Assembly (NCBI GenBank): GCA_007844125.1
Contig: CM017558.1
Coordinates: 57,355,147-57,419,146 of the forward strand
DNA from: Sinonovacula constricta
Taxonomy: Eukaryota; Mollusca; Bivalvia; Cardiida; Solecurtidae
Direction: 5' to 3'
Length of the DNA stretch: 64,000 nt
Below, piece by piece: positions 23,901 to 36,600 of the stretch (position 1 is its first letter; every line of letters starts with the position of its first letter). The notes beneath the pieces are model-generated. The model searched no databases, had not been told where the DNA came from, and worked only from the letters and a program-made list of their open reading frames with translations. The translations under genes were made by a program, and so were the position numbers.

Positions 23901-26900
23901 TGAACAGACTGTGTCAATATAGTTGCAAGAAATAGACAGTCTGCTTAGATGAACTTGATTAAGAGGGTTCGACAGCAGAGTCATTTATTAAATTGCTCTA
24001 ATAGAATTAACAGTATAACATACTTGTACATGAGAACATAAGACATAAATAAGATCAAATAAACGAGGCTTGCACATCGTACCAAAGCATATAACGACTT
24101 ATATAAACAAACCAAAATACATAACAACAAAAATAAGTTATCTCAAAATATATACTGTATTAAGAACATTTATTCTGGATAGCCATATTGCTTTTAAGGC
24201 TGTAAAAAACATATTGTTTTTATTGATTGTAGGTAAAACCTTTGTCCGAGTCATAAATAGGCATTATAATAACTATTAACCTCCGCTTGTGTCACTTAAC
24301 TTCCCTTCTATAGGTGACACATAGTAATGTTATGCCAACAAGCTGATGATGAGATAGAGAGAATACCAGGTTAGTGTTGATATAGATAAATGCTATCATG
24401 CTAGGCTAAGAAAATCAGAAAGCACGAGGCTTTGCTTTCTTATTTTCGAGCAGAGCATAACATTTATCTATATCAACACTAACCTGGTATCCTTTTTATC
24501 CCACCATCAATAGTTTTTTTTTCAAATGCATTTAAAAGGGAAACATTTAAATATACCGCTACTGCTCCTACTTTACATGATCTGACATAATATCCCATAT
24601 TTTTTATTGATAACGTTTCTTTTGGCAGGCTTATTGGTATTGCACGCTAAATTAAAACATATGTCAACAATGGCATTTACTACAGTTTGTGTGATTATTG
24701 GTTCAATACAATCTTTGTCTTTTTTTCATTCACAAACGCTGTTAACAAATTCAGGTAAACCAATTCTTATTTAAAATGTACAATGATTGCAAGCGTATAT
24801 ATTCATAAAGTAAGGTTACATTAGTTTACTGATAAGAGGACAATGTAATGCACACCTTTTGCCCAATAAGTATTGCAGAGTTCAATGTGGTGCTCCTGTT
24901 GTGAAAAAAATCCACAGCACAATGTTTAGTAGACGCGTGATAACCTTGACTTCCAATTCATTACGTAATACGATATATGTAGCTAAAGAAGGTTGACTAA
25001 GTACTATGTTTCCCTTAACATTGCGTAGTCATATAATATGATAAGGAAATGTGACACAGTCCTATGTCCATTGCAACATTTATTAAAACTTTCAAGAAAA
25101 GGCACAGGACAAAGGTATTAACATGTAAGCCAAATATTAAAGTGAGAACAAATCTGGGACGAGCCATTAAACAAATAGAGCAAACCCAACAATTACCTCA
25201 TTGGAACGGTCAGTCGGCACAAAGGACCGACTGCGGTGCTTCAACCGGCTTTACGGAGCTATAACCTCGCAATCCCTAATGGGGGTTTCAAATGAAAGCA
25301 ATGGAAAGAAAACCAATCTATTTGAAACAAAAGCGATGGCTTTTATTAGCGATAAGTTATGATGTCGTATCAAGAATGTAGCGATGTAATTAAAAATAAT
25401 GTCAATAATGTCCATGCTAGAATGATAAAAAACACAGATCAAGTATTAGTTTTTGCTTTGCGTTATTTCCCCGTATTATTGTCCAAGATTGTGCCGATTT
25501 GAGTCGGCGTTTGCTGATCTGGGTCTCGGTAACAACAGTAGACGTGTATGTTAGATTATATAATCGGCGTTGTAACATTTACTTTCAGTAAATATTTATC
25601 AGGCGTTTTTAAGAAATATTTTCTAGTCTACATTTATGGTTCCTTGCATTGACATTATGAATCGCCACCATTCAAGTTACTAATAGATTGTTATACCTTG
25701 ATGAATTAACTTCTGTCAACATAGACAACTATTCTGTAATACTTTACAATTATTATGTGAAAAGTCTCTTTAAAATGCAACTTTGCGAAGATGGTATTTA
25801 CAAATAGTCCGCAGTTGTTATTATCTACTGCAGCATATTGTTTCTTAAGATAAATGAATTTTCACCATTCAAAAAATTAGACGTTAACCCTTAAAATATT
25901 ATCCCATCACCACATGTATAACGAGAAATTTCTTTCTATTTAAACGATGTACACATTGCTTGATGTCTTTGGTTGTCCAATACTCAGAGTAAGAAGTCCT
26001 ACTAGATGAAAGTACAATACTACAAGGAACCCTTATGTCCATAGTAAATGTGCTTAGGCCACTAAGCCTAATAAATCACAAATTAATAAAACATGTTTCA
26101 TTTTGAGCAGTCCCGTGCCGCTTTGAATTGTTTGGAGCCAGGATCTTGGTTTTTGTGTGCAGTCATTTGTAGCTGAAAGCTTGTCTGTTTACGTCCAACA
26201 ACAACACAATAGACTAAAGAGACAAAAATGCGTAAACATACATTGAACCAACAGCGGTCTCCCAACAACGCACACTCTAAATGGCAATGGTTCTGTACCA
26301 ACTGCGCTATTTTGGCTCATCTACTCAATACTCTGCCTCGAAAGTACATGTATGCCTTTTGTGATGAGCCATTTTCAAAGATATTTTTAGATAGAGAAGC
26401 CCTGATCAAAAATGCCAGCTGGTGCCTAAGTTTCCGCCAATTGTCAAATTTGACATTAGAGATATGCGTCAATTGACCCTCGCAATTTGAAAAAAGATGA
26501 TAGAAATGTGAACTCATCAAAAGTAATGTTAAAATTGACATGTGTAATTTGATGTTAAAAAGTTAGGATGTAAAATTAGATAGGTATTTAGCAATTGCTG
26601 TATTACAATTCACAAATAAGCATCTAAATTAAATTCGTGTAACGAAACTTACAAATAAGTTTATTTGAATATTGACGGATATCCCATTCCACATCAAATA
26701 TTACAGTGTACTTATACAACGCACACTTTTGCATAGTTTAGTTTTCTATTCTACAGATATATGTGTAGAGGAAGAAGAAATAACACATCTAGATCTTAAG
26801 ACCAGAAAAATCATTTTTAAATAAGAAAGGCAATCGGTACAGTACTTTATACGACACTGCACACAAATGTTTAAACGTGCTTAAGATAAATGTTAGGGTT

Positions 26901-28823
26901 TTATAGCTCGATACGAGAATCTTGATAAAAGGTTCGTTATGTCTTTTAAGAAGATGACAATACAATAACAATATATTTGATGATTTAATATACAACCAAG
27001 TGTGCTGACCTTAAGAAGCTCTGCTTCTGTCTTCGTCCTGTCAGGTTCTAGTGATTGTCCATCTGTCAGCACAACTACAATCTTCGTCACATTTCTAATA
27101 TTATTGGACGGGTTGAGTGTATTCCTTCGTATGAACTGAAGGGCTAAAAGATCGTGAATAAAAGACATGCAGATACTAAATTTATTTCAAAATATGGATT
27201 ACTGTTGTACATTCATGTTCCGTTCTCTGAAACACAAATGTGCAAAAATGCCGAGAGGTATTAACTCTTTGTTAAAATATGATATTATTAATAAAATATT
27301 TCATAGTTTGTGATTTTGGCATAATGTTCTGCGCCGCTTCTTTCTACTTTTCAGAAAAAAAATGTCTCATAAAAACATGCCCAATAAGAAGAGCTCAAGG
27401 CCAATACGAAAGGGGCTTTTATCCTCATAAAGTAGTTAGATAGAAGACACAACCTTATGACGGTAAAAACGCATGCTCTTTAACTCTCGACACCAAAAAA
27501 ACCGGAATTGTTAAAAGAAAACCGAGAATTGTCGCTTTTATATTCTTGATACTAATTCGAAATCTTAACAATAACCAATATCGGTATGGAATCAAGCAAT
27601 ATAGGTAAATTGTTTTTTAGACCACAAGAACACAATATTAATTGCATATGCAGATCATTAACTAAACGTGACGGTTGGTGACTATTACAGTGACGTGATG
27701 ATGAGGCCGGCAAGCGATTAAAAGGATTAAACAATATTGGTCTATGTCGCTTGCGGACTTGTCAACAGAGTAAACATCAGTTGGGCTTAAACAATCATTA
27801 AAGGGATATATATATTTATACGTTACATATAAAACTATATGTTAAACATGATTATATTATACAATGCAGTTTTACGTGAAATAAGAAGTCATGAATGAAC
27901 CTATTCACATAGGACGCATTCGTCAACTATTCAGTGTAGTTTAGTGTAACGTTGATGGTAATGCGAATAGAGACATTAGGAAAATTGGCAGTCACATTTG
28001 ATTATCTAGCAGCTGCATAACTGTTAGTCCGTTTAAGGTAAAACAGACGCTTGAAAGCTGAAGAAATTTCATTTATATCTTTTAAACCCCTTTTAAGTGG
28101 TGATTTTGGATTTAATTTGGGTCAAACGAAGATTTGTACATCTCGCTTACATCGCTGTAAACGCTTTGATAAATACAGATGTAGTACTCACCTAAATGTG
28201 TGTTTGTTTCACCGTCATGATATATCGTCTGATTTATGGCATTTAAAAGCGAAACATTGTCAGTATACTGGTGAAGGAAGAATTGGTTGTGGACCACTGT
28301 ATCAAACGTCAATAATGCCACCCTCGTGTTGTTCAGGCCAATGGTGAACTGTTTCGTAAAGTTTGCCACAAAATTGAGCTGCTTTCTGAAGTTGGCAAGA
28401 CCTTCACTGCCAGAGCCATCCAAGGCGAAAATCAAGTCAATCGGTTTGTATGGGCAAGCTAAAACAACAGCAAAATTCGCAACGACGATTCTTTGTTTTC
28501 TACAATGTTTAAGTATGCCTGACACTATATATTTATAATGTTCATTTGCTCGGTTTACTTCTTTTCTAGTTTGTAAAGACTTAATTGCAAATGTCACCAA
28601 TTAATTAGTACAATCATATTCTTAATCATTGTGAATGATTGTGCTTTTTTCATAACTGATTAGTAAGGCGAATGGAAATAAGAGTTCATATATTTAAACA
28701 GCTTAGTAATGCTACGGACATCGTGACGTCTTTATCATTATATTTGTATATACCTTTATCAAGCGCCTTCAAAGTTCCAATACAGGAAACAACGCACACG
28801 GCTACGATCCACCTGGCATACAT
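17936..28823 (-). CDS. Secreted three-VWA-domain protein, paralogue A (complete, 10 exons)
   Basis: Exons in coding order: 28754-28823, 28192-28458, 27010-27143, 23332-23491, 22222-22465, 21623-21787, 20626-20780, 19616-19684, 18920-19218, 17936-18202. Total 1830 nt, 609 residues; all junctions GT-AG and in phase. Exon 1 encodes a signal peptide starting MYARWIVAVCVV. VWA1 (exons 2-4) has DGSGS, TNTH and LTDGQS; VWA2 (exons 5-7) has DSSGS, ETMT and LTDGRS; VWA3 (exons 9-10) has DSSDS, GTNTS and ITDGRS. The metal-ion adhesion site (DxSxS...T...D) is therefore intact in all three. Each domain is framed by cysteines (AC... to ...C), the usual closing disulfide. Exon 8 encodes a Thr-rich linker with nine consecutive Thr, probably O-glycosylated. 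The layout suits an extracellular-matrix or adhesion protein of the matrilin/cochlin or mussel thread-matrix type; the exact role is unknown. Confidence 0.92.
20150..20350 (+). repeat. Dispersed repeat family R, decayed partial copy
   Basis: It carries the blocks GAGCTCT-TAAA-CCGG-TTTA, TTGCCGA-TGACCGTT-CAAGGCGG and ATATGTTG-AAT-CTCATAG in the order seen in the copies at 44.6 and 47.3 kb. It lies in the intron between the VWA2 end and the linker exon of paralogue A. Confidence 0.5.
24363..24490. repeat. Foldback element with 30-bp perfect arms
   Basis: The first 30 bases, starting ATACCAGGTTAGTG, return as an exact reverse complement ending at 24490. A second inner inverted pair (AAAATCAGAAAGCA against TGCTTTCTTATTTT, one mismatch) makes a two-tier hairpin. 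It lies in the 3.5 kb third intron of paralogue A. A separate GTGTCAC/GTGACAC pair sits just before it (about 24290-24321). Probably a foldback MITE. Confidence 0.8.
25045..25270 (-). repeat. Dispersed repeat family R, minus-strand copy
   Basis: Reverse complement of the family at 44.6 and 47.3 kb. Shared blocks include AAAAGGCACAGGACAAAGGT, AGAACAAATCTGGGACGAG, GAGCAAACCCAACA and GGAACGGTCAGTCGGCA. It lies in intron 3 of paralogue A. Confidence 0.65.
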
Positions 28824-29622
28824 CTTACATCCACCACCACACTATCTATCTCAGACAGAGGTGCCCTTTTCCTCTGTTAATCAATGTACCGATCTAGTCT
28901 TATCTTTGTCTAAAGTCACAAAGGACTCACTCGACACGCGTGTGACTGAAGGTGCGCCGCCTGTTGTCCAAGAATGACTTATTTTAAAGATGTATAAATT
29001 TAAATTGCTTTACAGTACTTTTTATAAAGAGATTGTCATGGCTTTAAAAAATTCCTCAAGTCGGCCCCTTTTGCTGACTGACCGTTCCAGTACGATAACT
29101 GTTGGGTTTGCCCTATTTGTTTAATGTCTCGCCACAGATTTTACATTTTGCTTGCATGGCATGTAAATTTCTTTGTCCTGTGCCTTTTCAAATTTAATAT
29201 ATGTTGCAATGCTCGTAGGGCTTTGGCATATTGTTTTTTTCAAGACATTGATGCAGTTGATGCATTACTTAATTATCAAACTTATTGCAATGATGACATC
29301 CATTGTTAACACTAAACATCAAGTTTTCTGCTTGCTGACATTGTGCTTATGTTGGTAGCAATATGATTATTAGTAAAATTATGGTAATGATTATTTCTTT
29401 TTCTGATTGTTGTTGAGAGCTAAAAGGTGTGTAGAGGTGTATACCGAAAATGACTCTTAGTTGCCTCGGTCTAATGTTTTGAATGGCCACTGGTTACAGT
29501 TTATCACATAAAGTATGAACATACCACAAAAAAGATAACAATAAAGATGTAACCAAAACAAATGACAAGTTTCATTGTACTTTACAATATTCAATATGCA
29601 GATCACCACAATGTTGCAAATG
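28824..29622. other. Spacer between VWA paralogues A and B
   Basis: A short intergenic region of 0.8 kb with the promoter of paralogue A at its left side; no TATA box is evident. At about 28990-29245 it holds a plus-strand copy of repeat family R (GCTGACTGACCGTTCCAG, TTTGCTTGCATGGCATG and ATATGTTGCAATGCTCGTAG blocks). Confidence 0.55.
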
Positions 29623-32600
29623 TCATTCGCCTTTTTCGCAAGCTAGATCAGTAAGTTGGTTTTGAATGTCCTTCAGCAGGGCGAAGCTATCTACATTCAC
29701 CACGTGATGGCCCGTTGCTATGGTGTTCAACTCCTGGTGGTCAACACGAGGACCCACTCCCACGGCGATGACGGTTGCCCCACGCTGCAGCAGAGACGCT
29801 TCATGTTTAGTTGCGTCAGGGTCATCTGAGCGTCCGTCAGTGATCACAATCACGAACTTTGTCGAATTTGCACGTGCGCCGTTCTTGGGCTGTTACAGAC
29901 ATAAACTATATAAATTTCATGTCGGTAAAATGTATTTTTTTATCGAGTGCATATCAGAAAGACATCGTTTTGGTAGCAATTTCCAAGTGATTAGCTAAAT
30001 AGGCATTATATTACCCTTTTTAAACTGTTGGCCGGACGTAAGCAACAGATTTGTTCTCAGTGAAATCTTTTATAAGTGTAAAATTCAAATTTCCGACCTT
30101 TTAATCATCATGATTCTTGGGTTATATGTTACTTTAACTTTAATGTCATAATACTACAGCTAAGCTTCAGACATTCACTTTAAATTTTGACTATTCTTAT
30201 CCCAATGTTTACTTAAAACTACGGAATAAGTGAACTAGTCGGAAGTATCGTTTCGATGTTACCCTAACTATTTTAGTTGCCTGCAACCTACCAGAAGTGT
30301 ATTTTCTCTCACGAACTTAAGTGCCTCGGACGTGTTAGTTCCCTGGCCGATGTAAGCGATTTGACGAATAGCATGTAGAACTTCATTGCGTGAGTGGTAG
30401 GTATTGAAAAAGAAGTCGTTGCGCACATCATCAGAGAAGGTGACCACACTGAACTGAACATTGTTGACACCGATGGAGAACTGTGAAGCGAATCTGTTCA
30501 CGAATTCTACTTCCGTCCTAAAATTGTCAGCTCCTTCGCTGTCGGATGAGTCAAGGACGAAAACGATGTCGGCAGGAAGCAAACCACAGGCTGGAAAATA
30601 TAAAAGTCGTTTTGTACCAGTTGGTTAGATAACATCCATACTAATAAAAAGGCAAATAACACAGCAGAAGAAAGGACTTATCTCATACAAAACTGACCAG
30701 ACTTAGGCAAATAGCTGCGTTTTAGAAAGGATGTATAGGATGTATACTGTTTGCAGTTGTTGATATGTTTATAATCTAGAGATGCGAACGGTTATTAAAA
30801 TTTTAACCGGTTAACCTTTCACAGTAACAGGTTAACCGCCCGGTGAACAAGGTGAACTTTTTTTTCACAGTTTAATATTTTTCAATGTTTTTAAAAATGT
30901 ATTCAACCTGTTTAGTAATCGATTATGTGTAATTTAATGCATTATTAACATGTCTAGGTATAATGGTATAATTTGTGTAATCCCATTTTTACTGTTGTTT
31001 GTGACTTTCGCCATTTTCTGATATAGCTTGAGTCGTCTATTTTGCGGTCTCTGCAATATCAGGCCGTGTGTTCATTACTCATTGCTGCTCTGGCTGTTTT
31101 TGTTTCAGGGTAATATGACATACTTTGTACTAAAGTGTTTTCGTTTGTTAATGATCTTTTTGATAGACATCTGTTGCATTACGGCATTTAGGTAAAGAAA
31201 TCGTACAATATTATATTTCAATGGAGAAAAGCATTATACTGAAGCAACAAAATGATGCAGATTTCGAAATACGTCTTAGCAGGACACTGAACGCGATTTA
31301 CAGTAAATGTAAAAAACATTGTATTATTCCGTATATAAGTAAAATGTATGTCTTCAAAGAATGATTAGACTAGAATGAACTGGTAGAATCTTATTATTTG
31401 CCACCTGATAGATTTTGTTTACCAAGTACAGCGTCCAGTTAACTTATTGTCACCGGCATGTAAAGTAACAACAATAGCATAATCAACTAGGACATTGGTA
31501 TTGTTAATTGGGGCTCTCATTATGAATGAGGTCATATGGATACTTATATACTTGTAAGATGCATTGTATTCGAAGGGAAGATAGCATGCACATTGGCATG
31601 TTAACGTAATCGGAAGATCGTAACCGGTTAATCGTTTAAAAAACACTAATTAATCCGTTAACAGTTAGCATCCCTTATAAACCATTTAATTAATACTGTT
31701 AACGCTGACAAGCTCACCATTTCACTATAATGCAGTGCGGTTCTGATAAAGATATATCTATCATACTGTAAAGGTAGTTACCTTATTGAAAAGTTGGAAA
31801 TAAAAAGATTTAACTTTGATATATATTTTGTTTGAGACTAAGTACGTCGGTAAAGATTTTAATAACGAAAAAGCCACAAAGGACCACTTAACGAGCGGTC
31901 ACCTGCTTTGGTTGTAGTTGGGGGAAGTGTCGTGGTGGTAGTAGTTGTCGTTGTTGTAGTTGTCGTTGTACGTAAAGCACTCTCTGAAAATAATTAAATA
32001 AAATAAGTCTGGTTAAGAAGTACTAAACCTTCTGGTGATACATACCATCTAAAGTAAATAAAGATAAAATCAACATAGCTTTAATTAAATACCTTAATGA
32101 CCAAAAGGCAAGTAATTTCTAATATTTCTTGTGTAATGTGGCGTTATTTGTCCCTTCACAATTGTGTATATATTTGAAAAATGTATATGTGTATATGTAT
32201 GTATCAGCATCAGTTGTCGTTACGGGCATCTGTATGTGTGTGTGTATGCCTGAGCTGATCTGACTCTCCTGCCTTGACACCGTTTACCAAACAGAACGCA
32301 TTTAACATAAACATACTAATGTCCATTTTATATTGTTAACTATTGCTGAAAGGAATCTTGCCTAAAATGGGATGTTAAGTATTTGAATGACACAAATGTA
32401 GTACATTAAACGTTGACATACTTGCGCAAATTTTGTCAACGACTTCCTGGTGAATGGAAACGAGCTGATCAAAGTTGTCCACCGTAAATGTGTGGTCTTG
32501 TTCGGACGAGATAATGTTCAGTTCATTCTTGTCAATGCGTGGACCGATCCCGATGGCAAAGGTTTCCATACCACGGCTGCAATAGATGTGCAAAAGAAAT

Positions 32601-35600
32601 TACTGATTGATTCATATAAACATGTTTGTAGTTTTCCAAATGAAATAAAACGTATATTCGTATATAACGTATATATTATATGCAACTAAGCCTTATTTGA
32701 TAACAATGATGACGCTTATAAAATTTAAAATAACTTTCATATAACTCTGTAAAAAATAATTTGCAGTTCATTAATAACTAAAATGTCAATCTTTTTAACC
32801 AAAGATAATATGCAATATATTAATTTTGTATTATACATTTGTTTCATTTTAAAACCACATTTCGACAAATTACTATGCATTCACAAGAATGTCGCATTTA
32901 AAAAAACAACAACATTAAATTATTTTCGTTTAATTCTTCACTGTACTAAAACTCAAGTAACTACCGATGTGCTGAGTTTGCACTGCGTTCCGTGTCCGTA
33001 GGTTCTGTTGACCGTCCATCAGTTAGTACAATCAAAACTTTGTTAGCGTCATTTCTTGCATGGTGGTGATTTCTTAGTTCTGACACAGCACGGTCAATGC
33101 CCATATTTGTCATTGTTTCACCATCCCTGAAATAGGACACACATTACGAAAAGCATTTAGGGCATATTAAGAAAAATCAATGTCTTTATTTGTATATCAC
33201 GTATGTATGTATTCCATTAACCATGTTTAAAAATCACAATCTTTTCCCGACAGGCCGTTTCATGGCGGTAACGTTTGATATTTATGTGTCTAATGCCTCT
33301 TCTGAGAGAATTTGTCACCTTTACATTAAATGCATTGCCTTTGTTATTTCTAACGTTGTTTACTTTTAATATTTGTGGTAATTATCGTAGGACACTTTTA
33401 TAACTACCTCCTTGTTAGATTTTACTATGAAATTGTCTTGCTCTGCTTATTACTCTAAATAATTGATGATGCCGTTGATAACCATAAATAAAGTTTCAAA
33501 TGGCGTCTGAGTTTACCTTTGACTCTTTAGAAAAAAATATTGATTTGAGAAAACAAAAAGACTAGTGTGGATTCCATTATCAGCCATTTTATAGCAGTTT
33601 TTCATATTTGTTTATCTATAATCCAATCCTTTTGCATACTTTTGGTAAAATACAGAGAATTTAGGTTTACGGCTAAAACATTTTGACCAAACCGTTTAGA
33701 TGTAATTCTGTACATGTACATATAGTTTTTATACCTATAACACTATTTTAATATTATACGAACAATTTCATAAAATATTTATAACAAAGTATATTATTGA
33801 TTACCTGTAAGGAATCCTTAAAACATTTTGCAAAAGTGCATCCTTGTTGTGATAGGTATTTAGACTAATCTCCATATGAGCAGTTGTAGAAAACGTCACC
33901 ACACAAGCCTGGGTATGGTCAGTGCCTTCGAACGAAAACTCGTTGAATACGAGGTTGACAAACTCCAGTTGCTTGGCAAAGTTTCTAGAACCCTCACTCC
34001 CGGATGAGTCCAGCACGAAGCAGATATCCGACATATCCTTGTTACATGCTGTTTGTTTAAATAGAGAATTTAGAATTTGAGCTTAAAGTTCCCAGTAGCA
34101 GATTTTTTTTTCTATGAATCGTATAAATAATGTCACAAAAATGTCTTACTTTATAAACTTATTAAATGTGAATCCAAATTTATCAACAAAATTAGGATAA
34201 GAAACAACTATGTAAAACAATAATATACGTATACGGGTAATTACGTCAACAAAATACAATTAGATGACTATCAGACTTTAAATGTCCGTAAATTCTAATT
34301 AAAGCTTAATTTGATATCAAAAGAAACTCCTTTCCTTGACAAGTTTTATCGGTCAGTTCGGTCTCGAGTGTGCTGAGCAAGTCGAAGCCGGCCACCTGGA
34401 AGGTGTGGTTCCGGTCACTGGCGATGGCCTGAAGTTCTGCCGGGTCAACATGGTTACCAATCCCCACAGTGATCACCGTCACCAGAGGATTGGCCTGTAA
34501 TAAACAGAAAATAATGTCAAACCCTCAGGTTTATCACCGCAGTTCACAAGGAGACAAATTGTTGACTGCAAGACCTTTAGAACAAAGTAAAACTTTTTGC
34601 ACAATCTAACAGATTATACCGAGTATACCATATTCATTCAAATAGACTTATCTTATTTATAAGCATTAACTTACCGATGCATTAAATTATTCGTCCACTG
34701 AACGCACTAACGTGATTACGAAACTGGATGATAAACGGTTTTAAGATTTTCCTAACTTTTAAATGTTTGGTGTAAAATCTCAATGTTTGCAGCCGCTTTT
34801 CTCAAACTCTGACACCGACCTTGAGTCGCTCAGCCTGTTTTTGTGTCTGATCGGGCTCCAAGGAACGTCCGTCTGTCAGGACAATTACGATCTTGGTCAC
34901 GTTCCGACCATCATGCGACTGGGAAAGTGTATGATCACGGATGAACTGTAGAGCTTAGTATAGGGACAAATGAAACTATTACGAAAACCATTGGAGCAAA
35001 GCATCGAAGTCGACGCAAACAATTAATACAAACTTTACAGAAACTATGACATACATTTTTTTAACTTATTTAAAAACGGTATCCGGCAGTTTTCTTTATT
35101 CAAATACATGCAAATAAATAAATAAAATAAAAATGAAAATAGAACTCAATGTACGGAAGTATTACGCGTATTTTATTAGGGCTATGAAAGTCTGCAAATA
35201 CAGACTTTTCCGATGTGTAAATTTTAGTGAGCATTTTATAAATAGTCGTCGCGTTCCAGCTCGTCGCAAATAAACATCAGTTTTGATATCCAATACAAGC
35301 AACTGTATAAGTTAATATCATCATACTCAGAAAATCATACAACTTAAATCAATTTAAATGAACCCATTCAAATAACAACAACAGCAACAAAATAACAACA
35401 ACAGCTACGAGCACTATGACAACAGAAACAGCAACATAAGGTAATAGTTAAAATGAACAATTAAAACGTATGCACTTACCCAAATGTGTATTGGTTTCAC
35501 CATCATGGTATTGTATGTCACCTATCGCATTGAGAACTGTCGTGTTGTCATTATACTGATTCAGGTAAAATCCGTTGTGTAAACCCGTGTCAAATGTAAC

Positions 35601-36600
35601 CAAGGCAACCCTTGTGTTATTTGGTCCAATTGTAAACTGTTGCGTGAAATTTGCCACGAAGTCTAGCTGCTTTCTGAAGTTGGTAACACCTTCACTACCA
35701 GAGCCATCCAAGGCGAAAATCAGGTCAATCGGCTTGTATGGGCAAGCTTAGAGGATTAAAACAAACAACAAAAATGTTCACTTAAAATGTTGTTGTTATG
35801 TATGACTAAAATATCTGCATTTTAACAAAGCCGGTGTCTGGTTTATCAAGCTCATTTTAATCCAAGTCTTCCATAAACATGTCACTTATATGATACAAGA
35901 ACTAAAACATTTTTTTTATTATTATTTAATTTCTAACTAAGAATTTTCGAGTCTGATCATCATTTTTAAAAAAAATGCAATTGAATATGGGTGGGCGTAG
36001 GTTCGAGTCAGTGCAAACGACAATGTCAGAATAACTATCATTTCATTGTAGTGTGCATGTAGTTCTACACAGATATTTGTCTGGGGTCTTGCTCCGCCAA
36101 AATAGCTGGACGTCGCTATAATGACTTATTTCCTCGCTTCGATGTTTTTCTAAAACATCATGACAAAATATGGCATTGGTATATTTATTCTTATATTAGC
36201 AATTTTCAACATTTATTCGTAGTGGAACTCCTGACAAATGTCAATGTTTAAGCACTGACACTTTGAGATAGTCAGGAAGATATTGAATCCCGACGGTGGC
36301 ATCTGAATATTTCATGTTTATACATATGACTTAAACAAGAGAGGACAAAACTCGAAAAACGTGTTTGTAGAAAAACATAAATTCTTTTAGTGACATTAAT
36401 GTATGAAGCATTTAACATATGTTACATATGATAATCTTAATTACAAAAACAAAAAGATGTATAATTATGAAGGAGAAGACCGTTAAATACAACGAAACTT
36501 AGGAAACTTTTATTTATATATTGATACACAAACCTTTGTCCACGGCCTGAGTTGTCCCAAAGAAAGCACAACAGATGTATATAATCCACGGTGCTAACAT
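29623..36600 (-). CDS. Secreted three-VWA-domain protein, paralogue B (one splice donor lost)
   Basis: Exons in coding order: 36534-36600, 35480-35746, 34820-34953, 34335-34494, 33805-34048, 32965-33126, 32422-32576, 31903-31983, 30292-30590, 29623-29889. Summed length is 1836 nt, 611 residues if all are used. The start has excellent context (ACCACCATG) and the signal peptide begins MLAPWIIYICC. Exon lengths match paralogue A except in exons 1, 6 and 8. VWA1, VWA2 and VWA3 keep their MIDAS residues (DGSGS, DSSGS, DSSDS), and the linker has 14 consecutive Thr. Anomaly: after exon 4 the donor reads CAAG-GAAAGG where paralogue A has CAAG-GTAAAA. Read-through would end at a TAA at 34306-34308 and give a secreted protein with VWA1 only. 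Downstream exons remain open, so either the change is recent, a GA donor is used, or it is a sequencing or allelic variant. Confidence 0.85.
30778..31675. mobile_element. Non-autonomous hAT-like element
   Basis: The ends AGAGATGCGAACGGTTA and (reverse complement) AGGGATGCTAACTGTTAA form imperfect terminal inverted repeats, followed on both sides by GGTTAACC-type sequence, as in hAT transposons. Flanks TATAATCT and TATAAACC may be a decayed 8-bp target duplication. There is no transposase ORF in about 0.9 kb. It lies in the intron between linker and VWA3 of paralogue B. Confidence 0.5.
35985..36120 (+). repeat. tRNA-derived SINE, family S1, partial copy
   Basis: Plus-strand orientation: B-box-like GTAGGTTCGAGTCA near 36000, then the body block that reads CCAGCTATTTTGGCGGAGCA on the minus strand, matching the copy at 5.2 kb. 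It lies in the first intron of paralogue B. Confidence 0.55.
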
